Part shown: positions 1 through 7,592 of the stretch, piece by piece
Layout of the letters: each line of letters starts with the position of its first letter
How positions within the stretch are numbered: the first letter of the stretch is position 1
Assembly (NCBI GenBank): GCA_041663285.1
Contig: JBAZSP010000026.1
Coordinates: 1 to 14,122 of the forward strand
DNA length: 14,122 nucleotides
Source: UBA1435 sp041663285
GTDB taxonomy: Bacteria > Patescibacteriota > Microgenomatia > UBA12405
Direction: 5' to 3'
Made by a program: the position numbers and the translations under genes
The notes under the pieces: model-generated
Database searches by the model: none
What the model was told of the DNA's origin: nothing
Seen by the model: the letters and a program-made list of their open reading frames with translations, nothing else

Positions 1-1204
1 ACGGCTAACGGCTCTTAGCGGAGAGTCCGTCACAATGGGACTGAGACACGGCCCATACTTCTACGGAAGGCAGCAGTTAGGAATTTTGCGCAATGGACGA
101 AAGTCTGACGCAGCGACACCGCGTGGAGGATGAATGCCTTCGGGTTGTAAACTCCTTTTAGTCCCGACAAATCGGGACGGAATAAACAGCTACTAACTAC
201 GTGCCAGCAGTCGCGGTAATACGTAGGCTGTAAGCGTTACCCGGTTTTATTGGGCGTAAAGAGTCTGCAGGCTGCTTTGTTAGTCTTGTTTCAAATCCCT
301 CGGCTTAACCGAGGACAGGGGCAAGATACGGCATTGCTTGAGTTATATTGGGGTTACTGGAATTTGCAGTGTAGGGGTAAAATCCGTGGATACTGCAAAG
401 AACACCAAGCGCGAAGGCGGGTAACTAGGTATTTACTGACGCTCAGAGACGAAAGCTAGGGTAGCCAATCAGATTAGAGACCTGAGTAGTCCTAGCTGTA
501 AACTATGCTTGTTAGTTCTTTTACGATTTATCGTAAGGGGACGTAAGCTAACGCATTAAACAAGCCGCCTGGGGAGTATAGCCGCAAGGCCGAAACTCAA
601 ACGAATTGGCGGGGAGGCGCACAACCAGTGGAGCATGTGGTTCAATTCGATACGAAGCGATGAACCTTACCTGGGCTTGAAATGTATCTGCATACTTCAG
701 AAATGAAGTAGCCTTCGAGGGTGATACACAGGTGTTGCATGGCTGTCGTCAGCTCGTGACGTGAGTTGTTCTCTTAAGTGAGGTAACGAGCGCAACCCCC
801 ATCCTGTGTTACTGTGTCACAGGAAACTGCCCAGCATTATTTTGTTGGGAGGAAGGAGGGGACGACGTCAAGTCATCATGATCCTTATGTCCAGGGCTAC
901 ACACATCCTACAATGGGCTTTACAGAGGGTTGCAAAATCGCAAGATAGAGCTAATCCCTAAAAGAGCCCCCAGTTGGGATTGCAGGCTGAAACTCGTCTG
1001 CATGAACCCGGAATTGGTAGTAATCGCAAATCAGCAGATTGCGGTGAATACGTTCTCGCCTCTTGCACACACTGCCCGTCAAATCAGCAAAGTTGGGGGT
1101 GCCTAAAGTTTCGACGTTACGTCGGAATTAAGGTAAATCCAGCGATGAGGGTTAAGTCGTAACAAGGTATCCGTACTGGAAGGTGCGGATGGATCACCTC
1201 CTTT
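1..1204 (+). rRNA. rrs: 16S ribosomal RNA gene, 5'-truncated, CPR/Microgenomates type
   Basis: Small-subunit rRNA with recognisable universal landmarks: the 341 region at 60-76, the 515-530 loop at 201-219, the 790 region at 473-492, the 910 region at 593-612, the 1492 region at 1154-1172, helix 45 with a GGAA tetraloop, and the anti-Shine-Dalgarno CCTCC at 1197-1201. Aligning the landmarks puts base 1 near E. coli position 282, so about 280 bases are missing at the window edge. The offset to E. coli numbering grows by about 33 between positions 341 and 515 (short V3) and by about 24 between 910 and 1492, so this copy is compact and carries no intron or large insertion. The many primer-site mismatches and the sequence around V4 suggest the Candidate Phyla Radiation, probably Microgenomates. 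The rRNA identity is certain; the phylum is an inference. The 3' end is placed by analogy with the conserved CCTCCTTT terminus. Confidence 0.98.
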
Positions 1205-1215
1205 GAGGATTTAAA

Positions 1216-1233
1216 ACCTCGCAATTGCGAGGT
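1216..1233. terminator. Perfect 18-bp palindrome after 16S; processing stem or weak terminator
   Basis: ACCTCGCAATTGCGAGGT is its own reverse complement and lies 12 bases after the 16S end. It could fold as a 7-bp stem with an AATT loop. Only an interrupted T-rich stretch (catttctt) follows on the plus strand, so it would be a poor intrinsic terminator. The GAGG at 1205-1208 could pair with the CCTC in the left arm as an alternative hairpin. The rest of 1234-1304 shows no tRNA, 5S or 23S sequence. Confidence 0.45.
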
Positions 1234-1304
1234 CATTTCTTCAACTTAACTCTTTCTGGTACTAGCAATCTGGCCTTATAGCACTGACCGAATAATAAAA
1301 AAAC

Positions 1305-1583
1305 TTACTTTAGGATACTTATTCCTAGGATTTTCTCGGCGATCTGGGCTAGAAAATAACTGCAAAATATTATTAAAAATCCTATTAATCCCGACTTGAT
1401 TTTTCCATAACCCTCTTTAGACTTATTTGGATCGCCTCCCGCAGTCATCAAAAGAATCCCGCCAGAAATTAAGACCAAAAGTAAGGCCAAGCCGGCAAAT
1501 ACGTAAACATATTTCAGCAATGCCGTTACTACATCTCCAATGTTACGGAACCTCAAAGGATCGGTTGGTAGAGTTGCGTTCAT
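1305..1583 (-). CDS. T4SS-pilin-like small two-helix membrane protein
   Basis: A 92-residue protein with two hydrophobic segments (about 21-45 and 65-83) separated by a short polar loop, MTAGGDPNKSKEG. The loop motif, a small residue followed by GGDP and Lys/Ala-rich positions, is typical of the VirB2/TrbC-like 'type IV secretion system pilin' family that is abundant in CPR genomes. It has no clear signal peptide; the N-terminal 20 residues are polar. Its ATG lies 4 bases after the stop of the upstream gene on the same strand and has no Shine-Dalgarno sequence, so the two are probably co-transcribed and translationally coupled. The loop motif is shared with the neighbour, suggesting an old duplication. 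No T4SS ATPase or coupling protein is visible nearby, so pilus formation or DNA transfer is not shown; a role as a small membrane subunit is equally possible. Confidence 0.8.
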   Translation of the reverse strand: MNATLPTDPLRFRNIGDVVTALLKYVYVFAGLALLLVLISGGILLMTAGGDPNKSKEGYGKIKSGLIGFLIIFCSYFLAQIAEKILGISILK

Positions 1584-1587
1584 AGTT

Positions 1588-1998
1588 TTAATTTACCCCA
1601 GGAATTCTTAATATTTGTAACATTATTAATCTCAGCAAAAATATCGAAAATATCGAAACCAACAATCCTTTTATGGCTGAAGTAACAGTTTCCTGAGCTC
1701 CTTGAACCGCCTTTGGGTCCCCACCCGAAGTAGCTATCAAAATAAAGCCGTATACCATCAAAAGAAAAGAAATTCCGCCGGCGATACCAAACACATATGG
1801 CAAAATCTGATATAACATCTGATCAACTCTTACTGGGATACACCCTAGAGCCGTATATATTCTTGGATCAGCGGTGGGTGTGTCAGTAGGGTTACCGCTA
1901 CCATCACAAAAAACCCGGGCAGCCTCTGCTTCCCGTAATGGCAAAAAGAACATCATCCCCAACACTCCAAAGAAAACTATGTATTTCGCCCATCTCAT
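1588..1998 (-). CDS. T4SS-pilin-like protein with signal peptide
   Basis: A 136-residue protein. Residues 1-26 form a signal peptide (hydrophobic core about 6-20, likely cleavage after AEA at 24-26). Next is a short exported segment with two Cys (31, 53) that could form a disulfide. Two membrane helices (about 66-89 and 107-128) flank the loop TSGGDPKAVQGA (90-101), the hallmark loop of the VirB2/TrbC-like pilin family in CPR bacteria. It is the first gene of a two-gene minus-strand unit with the shorter paralogue at 1305-1583. The ATG at 1998 is favoured because a signal peptide begins immediately and a -10-like TATACT sits 6 bases upstream. The start codon is 32 bases from that of the divergent SpoIID gene. 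Family membership is fairly firm; what the protein assembles into is unknown. Confidence 0.8.
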   Translation of the reverse strand: MRWAKYIVFFGVLGMMFFLPLREAEAARVFCDGSGNPTDTPTADPRIYTALGCIPVRVDQMLYQILPYVFGIAGGISFLLMVYGFILIATSGGDPKAVQGAQETVTSAIKGLLVSIFSIFLLRLIMLQILRIPGVN

Positions 1999-2010
1999 TG
2001 AACTAGTATA
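1999..2010 (-). promoter_or_regulatory. -10-like TATACT, leaderless promoter candidate for 1588-1998
   Basis: On the minus strand TATACT (2005-2010) lies 6 bases before the ATG, so transcription would start at or next to the start codon. There is no Shine-Dalgarno sequence. No good -35 is visible at the expected spacing (CACAGA is the best match). Confidence 0.4.
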
Positions 2011-2018
2011 TCAAATGT

Positions 2019-2024
2019 TAAAAT
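2019..2024 (+). promoter_or_regulatory. -10-like TAAAAT, leaderless promoter candidate for 2031-3758
   Basis: TAAAAT lies 6 bases before the GTG start at 2031. TTGAAC at 1998-2003 could act as a -35, but the spacing of 15 is short. It interleaves with the divergent promoter of the pilin-like unit, so polymerase binding on one side may exclude the other. Confidence 0.4.
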
Positions 2025-2030
2025 TATTCT

Positions 2031-3758
2031 GTGTATCTGAAAACTTTAATACTTTCTCTTTCTGCCATTCTGGTCACCGCCACTTTTTTTTTCAGTCCGA
2101 CCATATCCTATTCCAAGACCCTTGATGAAGAGATTGCTGAAATAAGCAAGCAAATTTCTGACCTTGAAAAAGCCATTGCCCCTCTAAAAAACGAAACTGT
2201 CAGCCTTCAGTCTAAAATCGCCAACTCAAGACTCCAAATAACCAAAACAGAAAATCAAATAAACGATCTAAGCCAAAAATTAATCGACAAAGAATCGGAC
2301 CTCGAGATTCAAAAAATATTGCTTTCTTCTAGGGTTCGGCGTTATTATATAAATTCGAAAAAATTTAACCCCCTAACCATTTTTTTGGCTACAAACGACG
2401 GTTCCCACATAGTCAAGCAGTACGCTTGGTATCAATCAATAATTTCTCAAGACAAAAGCACTATAACAAAATATATCAACGATATTATTAATCTTAATCA
2501 GAACAAGGTCAAATTAGAACAGGAGAAATCTAAACTGGCAACCCTCAAAAAAACCATGGAATCTCGCTTCGGCTTCCTGGCTACGGAAATTAAAAAGGCC
2601 GAAGATTACAAAAAAGCTTTGTCTCAGAGGCAACAGCAGCTTATTGCCGAAAAAAACGCCATGTTTAACACCTCCGTCGGTGACGTTTCGGTATCCGATG
2701 ACCCAGCCTCCCGCTCCGATTATAATCCGGGCTTTAGCCCCGCCTTTGCTGCGTTTTCCTTTGGTGCTCCTCACCGAAAAGGCATGAGTCAGTTTGGGGC
2801 TTTTGGTAGAGCCAAAAACGGACAAGGCTACGAAACAATTTTAAAGGCCTACTACGGCGATATTAAAATCGAAACAGTTGACATGCCTGGAAACATCAAA
2901 ACGTCCATCGGCTCCCTCCCCTTCGAAAACAACTATCTAGTCGGTATTGCCGAAATGCCGGCAAAATGGGGAGACGAAGGTGGCTTTGAGGCCTTAAAGG
3001 CTCAAGCCATTGCTGCCCGGACTTACGCCCTTAATTCAACCGGCTGGAGTCTCTCCAACCGTAACTCCAGCGGTACTATTTGTGTTACGGAGGCCTGCCA
3101 GGTTTACAAAAAATCCCGCCTTGATTCTCCTGGCACCTGGAAACGCGCCGTCGAAGAAACCCGAGGTAAGATCATTGTCAGCAACAAGACCGGTAATATT
3201 TTCACCACATTCTATGCCTCAACTGCCGGTGGTGCCATCAATGGTTACTCTTCCTCTGGCCACTCTGCTCCTCAAATTTGGGATACCAAATGTGGCAACC
3301 AATCCTGCTGGCCTTCTGACTCTTACGAAAAGCTTGCTGGCTCCGGGTGGTTTTACAAGGGTTGGTACAAAACTAGAAGTAACGTAACTGCTGGTCGTTC
3401 CCATCCTTGGCTCAACCAAGAAGAATTCTCTGACATCGCCAACGCCATCCTTTACTTTGACCGCACCCACGATTCTTCTCATCTTTCCCAAACCCAAAAT
3501 TGTTTAGGCTCCTGCGATCCGTCAGCTTGGTCAAAAGATGAATTAAGGCGTCAAGTAGGGGATAAGGGCGGTCCAATTTCTTCTGTCAATTCTGTTTCTG
3601 TTGACTATTCTACTGGTGGTTATACCCAAAAAGTCCGTCTTTCTACGGATAAGGGTGATTTATCTTTTGACGGCGATGATTTTAAAGAAATTTTCACCCT
3701 CCGCGCCCCTGGAGCAATTACTATTAAATCCAGTTTGTTTAATATTGAAAAGAAATAG
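2031..3758 (+). CDS. Secreted SpoIID/LytB-family protein with N-terminal coiled coil
   Basis: A 575-residue protein starting on GTG; a signal peptide (residues 1-28, core LILSLSAILVTATFFF) begins at once, which supports this start. Residues 30-100 and 150-215 are long charged heptad-like helices resembling the coiled coils of PcsB/EnvC-type cell-wall regulators. Residues about 240-560 carry SpoIID hallmarks: GMSQFGAFGRAKNGQGYETI followed by LKAYYG (251-275), NYLVGIAEMP (301-310), ALKAQAIAARTYAL (321-334) and YASTAGG (395-401). SpoIID proteins are lytic transglycosylases that cut denuded glycan strands; Glu308 in the AEMP motif is the likely catalytic residue. The GMSQ motif precedes the EMP motif, the reverse of the order in Bacillus SpoIID. 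Six Cys (351, 356, 421, 426, 491, 495) come in close pairs, fitting disulfides in an exported domain. Likely role: peptidoglycan remodelling outside the membrane. Confidence 0.85.
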   Translation: MYLKTLILSLSAILVTATFFFSPTISYSKTLDEEIAEISKQISDLEKAIAPLKNETVSLQSKIANSRLQITKTENQINDLSQKLIDKESDLEIQKILLSSRVRRYYINSKKFNPLTIFLATNDGSHIVKQYAWYQSIISQDKSTITKYINDIINLNQNKVKLEQEKSKLATLKKTMESRFGFLATEIKKAEDYKKALSQRQQQLIAEKNAMFNTSVGDVSVSDDPASRSDYNPGFSPAFAAFSFGAPHRKGMSQFGAFGRAKNGQGYETILKAYYGDIKIETVDMPGNIKTSIGSLPFENNYLVGIAEMPAKWGDEGGFEALKAQAIAARTYALNSTGWSLSNRNSSGTICVTEACQVYKKSRLDSPGTWKRAVEETRGKIIVSNKTGNIFTTFYASTAGGAINGYSSSGHSAPQIWDTKCGNQSCWPSDSYEKLAGSGWFYKGWYKTRSNVTAGRSHPWLNQEEFSDIANAILYFDRTHDSSHLSQTQNCLGSCDPSAWSKDELRRQVGDKGGPISSVNSVSVDYSTGGYTQKVRLSTDKGDLSFDGDDFKEIFTLRAPGAITIKSSLFNIEKK

Positions 3759-3853
3759 CCTCCAAAGCGTTTTTCCTTTTCCCGAATTTAATTTCTTCAT
3801 TAGTATCAATCTACTTATTAACTTAACCACAAAAAACCATTTGTATATTTCAA

Positions 3854-3862
3854 TGTTAGAAT
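3854..3862 (+). promoter_or_regulatory. Extended -10 (TGTTAGAAT) upstream of the kinase-like gene
   Basis: TG-T-TAGAAT matches an extended -10 element, 25 bases before the ATG at 3888, and predicts a leader of about 18 bases without a Shine-Dalgarno sequence. No convincing -35 is present. The remainder of the AT-rich 3759-3887 gap shows no terminator hairpin or RNA gene. Confidence 0.35.
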
Positions 3863-3887
3863 TTTCTCAATAGCTAATTAATAACAC

Positions 3888-6800
3888 ATGACTGATCCTG
3901 AAGGTCAAGGTCCATCCCAACAAGAAGCAAATTTTATACCCCGTGATATCCGTGCTGAACATATAAGGGTTTTAGGATCTGGCGCTATGGCCACGGCTAG
4001 ATTGGTCACTGTGACAGAGGGAGGTATATCATTTCCCGCCATCCAAAAAATCCCCACCGATATAGGTAGAGGTCAAGCGGCTTGTGAGACCAGGACTCTC
4101 ACTACAATCTTTCGGCCCCTGGGTCTGCCAATTGGAGGTGACATGCCCCAGCTTTATCAATGGGCTCAAGATCATTCTGACGTTCCCGTAGTGGTTCCTT
4201 ATGGCATCGATAAAAATGGTTGCCCTATCCAGGAATACGTCCCCTATGAAGAATTTGAACCAAAATCCAGTCCGCTTGGTCAGGAGCTGGCCGCTGCTGT
4301 CGATGGCCCTATCACCCCCAGTCCAGCTGCCGTGGTGGCTACTGTCGACGTTCTAGAACAATTTGCCCAGTCGTTTAAACTTGCCCACCAGGTTAATATT
4401 GCCTGTGCCGACACTTATCCAGCCGAAAAAATAGACCGTCTTCGGGTTGCCTGGGGTGAACAGGACAAGCAAGGTCATTTCCACCCAAAAGCCAAGGTCA
4501 TTGACTGGAATGTCTGTTTTTCACCGGGAGACGATCTTCATGGTATCGAGTTTATTGATTATATTACTTCTGATCGTGTTGATTTACGTGACTCCTGTTT
4601 AATTGCCTTTGGCTTAACTTATCCGCCAGGCAGATCTCGGATATCCCTGCACGGTTACGAAATCCACCCTCGGGATACTTTTTTAAAAGCTAACCCTCAG
4701 CTTGAGCGTTTTGATCCTCTGCTTCGCGAAGGCCTCGTCTGGTTCGCCACTCGACCAGCTGAAGATGTCTTTAGTAGTCTGGATGTTCTTGACAAAGTCG
4801 CCCGTCTATACGAAAGCAAAATCAACAGTGCTCCAGCTAGCTTCTTGCCTAACAATGAGGTAGTCTTTCGAAGCTTACCCCCGCGCTTAGCTTTAAATAT
4901 ATTAAAGGAGTTAGGTGCCGACGCTACTACTAATAGAAAAGTCGAAGAACTTTATGTCGCTGTTGAAGCGGCTGCCAAAAAACAATGGTCTGAACAGGAT
5001 CGAATCTTAAACGATTTAGTGGAATCCCTTAATGGATGTATTTTCCAACATTTGCTCAAAACTCACGATGAATGTCCTCCAGAATTTAAAAAAGATCCCG
5101 AATATTCATACCGTTTTTGCTTAGTTGGAGACATTGGTCGTTTAGGGTCGTCTATGTCCAGAATGATTTATTTAAAAAAACAAGATCCCGCTACCAAGTC
5201 AACTAAGTTAGGAGATTTATACACCCACCTTTCTTCTCCCGATGTCCTCTCCGGCCCCAGCAATTCTCACCTTACCGAAAGTCGGTCGATAATCGCCGGC
5301 TACCAGCGTCAGATTAGTGAATTAACCCCCAGCGCCGAATATTCATCCGAAGATATCGCCACCGCTCAAAAGTCTCTTGGTTCGTTTTCGAGGTTTATTG
5401 ATGCCCTACAATTTATTACTGATCATCAATCTTCTGCGCCAGAAAACGCCTCTCCAACAAGTTCCCCTTCGCTAAGAGATCAAATACATCTTGTCGCTGC
5501 CAGTTTTGACAACGCCGTAGTCTGTGAGCAATTTGGTTTTTCTGCCAACTATTGCCGCGAAATTGCAGCCCGGGTCGGCAGTCAAATCGAAACTAGGCTT
5601 GATCAGGAGCTTTCACTAACCCATCAGCCCGCAGGAGAGTCCTTTGGCCAATCCCAAATCGACGCCTTTAACCGATTTATGGTTGACTGGACCGAGCTCC
5701 AGGATGTTCTTCCTAATCTTGGTGGGGAGATGGGATTCAACACTGGTCAAATAAATCGCCATATCGAGCAGTTTGGTCAGCAAGCCTATGACTTTATTAG
5801 TAAAGGTCTTCAGGCCGGTCTTTCGCCTGATCAAGCCAGCCATTTTTCGGTTTTAGCCCAAACTTTAACTGATAGTCTAGGTCGTTTCAATTCGGATGAA
5901 ATCGTTCGCATCCAGGCTAGTCTTACCAGTATCAAAGATCAGCTGACCGCCATTTCACCTCTTGCTGAAATCGCCCGCATGCTCGGACTCGACACTTCAG
6001 ACTTGGCAGCTATTCAAAAAGCCATAATTGGACTGCAAGAAAACGTTCTTGCCTCTGAACCAGCTCAGGTAGTTTCCCACGAGGTAGAGGCTATTCAAGC
6101 GTACAGCCGCGAACTAGCAGATCAGCTTACCGCCGCGCAAGAAGCGGGACGAGCTACGGAAGCTAGGACTAATAAGCTGGAGGCCGAAAATCACGCACTA
6201 AGACAAACCGTTGCTACTCAAACCACCGAACTTGACCAAGCTCGTACGGCTGCCTTAACTGCTATTGAAGAAAGGCAAGCGGCTGGAGTCCAAAGAGATA
6301 AAGCATTGGCAGATCTCCAGTCTGAAAAATTAAAAAATCGAGATCTTGTTGATAGTCAAGGTCAAGTCAGGGAGGATCTTCAAGCAGCTCAAGCCGCCTT
6401 GGCGGCTGAAAAAGCTGCTCGTGCTCGAGCTGAAGAGCAGCTACAACTAATAGAAGCTAAAGAAGTTTCCCAGGTCGCCTCACCTCCAGAAATCAGTCCG
6501 CCTCCCGAGCCGGAACCCACACCATCCGATCGTTTGGTCCAACGTTTGGTAACTTTGGATTGGGGGACCAGGCTACCAGGTATCAAAGTGGTCTGGCCTG
6601 AGACTACGGTTAAACTTGGTGAGACCTACCAACAAAGCGTTGAAAGCGGCGCGCCTTTGTCAATTGAACAGCTTCTTAGTCTAGCCACTGAACCCATTAA
6701 TCAATATTTTCCTAATTTGGCTGGACGTCCTGCAACTGCTTATTTATTAGGACGTCTCTTTGGAGAACAAGACCCAGAGGTGCAGATACTTTTTCAAAGC

Positions 6801-6902
6801 ATTGAAGAGCAGGAAAAAATTAAAGCCAGTACGGGTTTGCCTTCCGTCGACCTATCCCAGGGAATTGATCAACAGATAGCCGGACTTACTGCCCGTCTTT
6901 AA
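3888..6902 (+). CDS. Large protein kinase-fold / coiled-coil protein, degenerate active site
   Basis: A 1004-residue protein with no signal peptide or membrane helix, so cytoplasmic. Residues about 20-310 read as a divergent eukaryotic-type kinase fold: VLGSGAMA (28-35) for the glycine loop, AIQK (51-54) for the ATP-binding Lys, Glu67 for the C-helix Glu, VPYGIDKNGCPIQEYVPYEEF (about 103-123) for the hinge, CADTYPAEK (173-181) where HRDLKPxN would lie (Asp175 kept, His-Arg lost), VIDWN (204-208) for DFG (Asp206 kept, Gly lost), and DLRDSCLIAFG (232-242) for the F helix. Residues 310-720 are mostly helical and unassigned. Residues about 730-860 are a strong Ala/Glu/Gln-rich coiled coil, followed by a Pro-rich linker (about 863-882) and a C-terminal domain of about 120 residues. 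The ParB-fold gene follows after 30 bases. The kinase reading is my alignment by eye; activity may be weak or absent. The rest is unrecognised. Confidence 0.7.
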   Translation: MTDPEGQGPSQQEANFIPRDIRAEHIRVLGSGAMATARLVTVTEGGISFPAIQKIPTDIGRGQAACETRTLTTIFRPLGLPIGGDMPQLYQWAQDHSDVPVVVPYGIDKNGCPIQEYVPYEEFEPKSSPLGQELAAAVDGPITPSPAAVVATVDVLEQFAQSFKLAHQVNIACADTYPAEKIDRLRVAWGEQDKQGHFHPKAKVIDWNVCFSPGDDLHGIEFIDYITSDRVDLRDSCLIAFGLTYPPGRSRISLHGYEIHPRDTFLKANPQLERFDPLLREGLVWFATRPAEDVFSSLDVLDKVARLYESKINSAPASFLPNNEVVFRSLPPRLALNILKELGADATTNRKVEELYVAVEAAAKKQWSEQDRILNDLVESLNGCIFQHLLKTHDECPPEFKKDPEYSYRFCLVGDIGRLGSSMSRMIYLKKQDPATKSTKLGDLYTHLSSPDVLSGPSNSHLTESRSIIAGYQRQISELTPSAEYSSEDIATAQKSLGSFSRFIDALQFITDHQSSAPENASPTSSPSLRDQIHLVAASFDNAVVCEQFGFSANYCREIAARVGSQIETRLDQELSLTHQPAGESFGQSQIDAFNRFMVDWTELQDVLPNLGGEMGFNTGQINRHIEQFGQQAYDFISKGLQAGLSPDQASHFSVLAQTLTDSLGRFNSDEIVRIQASLTSIKDQLTAISPLAEIARMLGLDTSDLAAIQKAIIGLQENVLASEPAQVVSHEVEAIQAYSRELADQLTAAQEAGRATEARTNKLEAENHALRQTVATQTTELDQARTAALTAIEERQAAGVQRDKALADLQSEKLKNRDLVDSQGQVREDLQAAQAALAAEKAARARAEEQLQLIEAKEVSQVASPPEISPPPEPEPTPSDRLVQRLVTLDWGTRLPGIKVVWPETTVKLGETYQQSVESGAPLSIEQLLSLATEPINQYFPNLAGRPATAYLLGRLFGEQDPEVQILFQSIEEQEKIKASTGLPSVDLSQGIDQQIAGLTARL

Positions 6903-6932
6903 CTACCTTGAAAAACTTTAACACGATTAAAA

Positions 6933-7592
6933 ATGTCAGATCGATCATTAGTTGAAAATCCATCAGCCTTCCGCCCTCCTTCCGATGTCATCGGGGAAAT
7001 AACTGCAGCCAATCAAAAGTTGCCTTACATACCTTATCAAGAATTTGCCCAGGCTGATGGTCTTTTTTCGACTGATAATTTTGAGGGTCAAGGGACTCAA
7101 GGCATCCCTTCCGACTTGATCGTAGGTGGTCAATCCTTAACAAGTTGGGCCGACGTCGATCATTTTATCCAGTCCGATCCTGCCAGGTTTCAAGATATTT
7201 ACGACTCCATCCGGGCGAATGGCTTTGATCCCCATCAGCCAGTTAACTTATTTGAATGGGGCGGTCTTTACTTCGTCCACAGCGGTCAGCGTCGTACCAT
7301 GATTGCCAAGACCCTAGGTATAGATCAAATTCCCGCCAGGGTTATTCATGTCCAGCCCACAATAGTTAATCTTCCCGATAGTCTTTGGTATCAAAAAATG
7401 GTCGACCGCCAGCAACAAGGACTTTGGGACGGCACCCTATCTCTTAAACTTGGCCAAGAAGGTGAATACCAAGACGGCCAGGCCCAAGTCAATCAGTCTG
7501 AAGGCGTATGGGTATTTGCTAATCACATGGAAGAAGTCAAAGATATTTATCAGCGTTTAGGTGCTTCAGGCCAGCCCACGTCAGTCATTTGA
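6933..7592 (+). CDS. ParB/sulfiredoxin-fold protein
   Basis: A 219-residue soluble protein. Residues about 86-140 match the ParB N-terminal nucleotide-binding fold: a helix IYDSIRANGFDPHQPVNLF, strands around GLYFVHSGQRR (111-121) that contain the conserved G-x-R-R box, and the ending AKTLGIDQIPARVIHV. In this superfamily (ParB, sulfiredoxin, the free-serine kinase SerK) that box binds nucleotide phosphates. The helix-turn-helix and dimer domains of chromosomal ParB are absent, and no parA or parS is visible, so it is not an ordinary partition protein. Residues 1-85 and 141-219 match nothing I recognise. It follows the kinase-like gene by 30 bases without a terminator or a Shine-Dalgarno sequence, so the two are probably one operon. 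Its last 12 bases overlap the end of the convergent P-loop gene. Fold confidence is good; function unknown. Confidence 0.75.
   Translation: MSDRSLVENPSAFRPPSDVIGEITAANQKLPYIPYQEFAQADGLFSTDNFEGQGTQGIPSDLIVGGQSLTSWADVDHFIQSDPARFQDIYDSIRANGFDPHQPVNLFEWGGLYFVHSGQRRTMIAKTLGIDQIPARVIHVQPTIVNLPDSLWYQKMVDRQQQGLWDGTLSLKLGQEGEYQDGQAQVNQSEGVWVFANHMEEVKDIYQRLGASGQPTSVI

Noticed and set aside
250..1162. Open frames at 250-459 and 974-1162 inside the 16S region
   Set aside because: They lie in conserved rRNA helices and their translations have no protein-like pattern.
1..1204. Self-splicing intron or large insertion in 16S, common in CPR
   Set aside because: Landmark spacing is equal to or shorter than in E. 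coli throughout; no insertion is present in the visible part.
2514..3497. Minus-strand and alternate-frame open frames within the SpoIID gene
   Set aside because: The SpoIID motifs are unbroken across the region in the plus frame starting at 2031, and the shadows have no recognisable features.
6933..7592. Chromosome partition protein ParB
   Set aside because: Only the nucleotide-binding fold is visible; there is no helix-turn-helix, no dimer domain, no parA and no parS-like palindrome nearby.
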